64,000 nucleotides of DNA, from assembly GCF_001469875.2 (NCBI RefSeq), contig NZ_LOPW02000010.1, forward strand, positions 717,924 through 781,923, given 5' to 3'. Of this stretch, positions 63,823-64,000 are shown piece after piece. The translations under genes and the position numbers were made by a program. Source of the stretch: Haloferax marisrubri. GTDB taxonomy: Archaea > Halobacteriota > Halobacteria > Halobacteriales > Haloferacaceae. Each line of letters begins with the position of its first letter. Positions within the stretch are counted from its first letter, which is position 1. The notes beneath the pieces are model-generated. The model was given only the letters and a program-made list of their open reading frames with translations. It was not told where the DNA came from and made no database searches.

Positions 63823-64000
63823 ATCGCGGGATACCGTGGGGGCAGACTTCAAACCCACCTTTTTACCGTTCGGGGTCGCCGGAGGCGACCCACTCACGGT
63901 AAAAACCTGGAGGGAAAAACGCCGAGTAGCTCGCTTCGCTCGCGACTCGGGACGACAACTGAGGGAGAACCGAATCGCACGGGCGCAACGAATGAGCTGT
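63823..64000. other. Upstream region of gatD with nested hairpins
   Basis: 178 bases to the window end without a gene. Outer arms TTTTTACCG (63860-63868) and CGGTAAAAA (63897-63905) enclose an 8-bp hairpin GGGTCGCC, loop GGA, GGCGACCC (63873-63891). A second hairpin at 63922-63950 (CCGAGTAGC with GCGACTCGG, one mismatch) closes exactly on the 11-nt loop TCGCTTCGCTC. The gatD promoter must lie in or before this block. Confidence 0.7.

Overview
The window is chromosomal DNA of a haloarchaeon, most likely a Haloferax species. The evidence is high GC, very acidic proteins, leaderless-type TATA boxes about 28 nt before many start codons, a PGF-CTERM S-layer glycoprotein, DUF1628-type PilA pilins, a class II ribonucleotide reductase, CofD, GatD, a desampylase and a PCC complex with a small PccX subunit. 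Apart from the S-layer gene, the order resembles, from memory, a single stretch of the Haloferax volcanii chromosome from the pilA3/pilA4 pair to gatD. It is mostly core genome; no insertion sequence, CRISPR array or provirus was seen.

Layout: (1) 1-4057, two tandem type IV pilins (minus) and a 915-residue S-layer glycoprotein (plus), then about 0.75 kb of non-coding DNA. (2) 4801-12609, class II RNR, a small membrane protein and the trpDFEG operon with a phased GTAC operator. (3) 12850-13451, two identical tRNA-Val(GAC) genes followed by an array of small hairpins and tRNA 3'-end remnants. (4) 13452-19782, a DUF2062 protein, a transducer/CBS pair, succinyl-CoA synthetase sucCD and two zinc-ribbon micro-proteins. 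(5) 19918-26893, a quinone reductase-like protein, an SDR, two adjacent sodium:neurotransmitter-type symporters and pccB-pccX. (6) 27261-31638 (minus), a phosphodiesterase and the operon cofD / Dus-like / CitG-like / DUF447 / rps17e. (7) 31744-38150, tandem HD phosphohydrolases, an amidohydrolase, a UspA protein and birA. (8) 38214-49214, pccA, asd, acetyltransferase, HPP protein, tRNA-Pro(GGG), cbf5, cmk, an EMC3/YidC-like protein, adk and a YeiH-family transporter. (9) 49409-63822, UspA/APC transporter pair, hydrolases, AIR-synthase-like protein, kynureninase, SDR, HvJAMM1-type desampylase with an Idi-like Nudix protein, Lrp/carA divergent pair, a degenerate sensor kinase, GNAT and gatD.

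Functional links: pccB-pccX and pccA-birA together supply a biotin-dependent propionyl-CoA/acyl-CoA carboxylase and its biotinylation. The cofD cluster makes F420 precursors next to uncharacterised cofactor-type genes. cbf5-cmk-EMC3-adk is a minus-strand housekeeping block close to the ribosomal/secretion type of cluster seen in archaea.

The most unusual signal is a set of short perfect hairpins scattered through the window, several in stacks. Four have stems of unrelated sequence closing exactly on the same 11-nt loop (TCGCTTCGCTC or one-base variant). Stacks of hairpins also lie in frame inside two protein genes (birA and the SDR at 56922-57677) and downstream of the tRNA-Val pair. In birA one arm is made of native conserved codons, so the other arm looks like an inverted copy of the target. 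This looks like an undescribed palindrome-generating or palindromic-element process.
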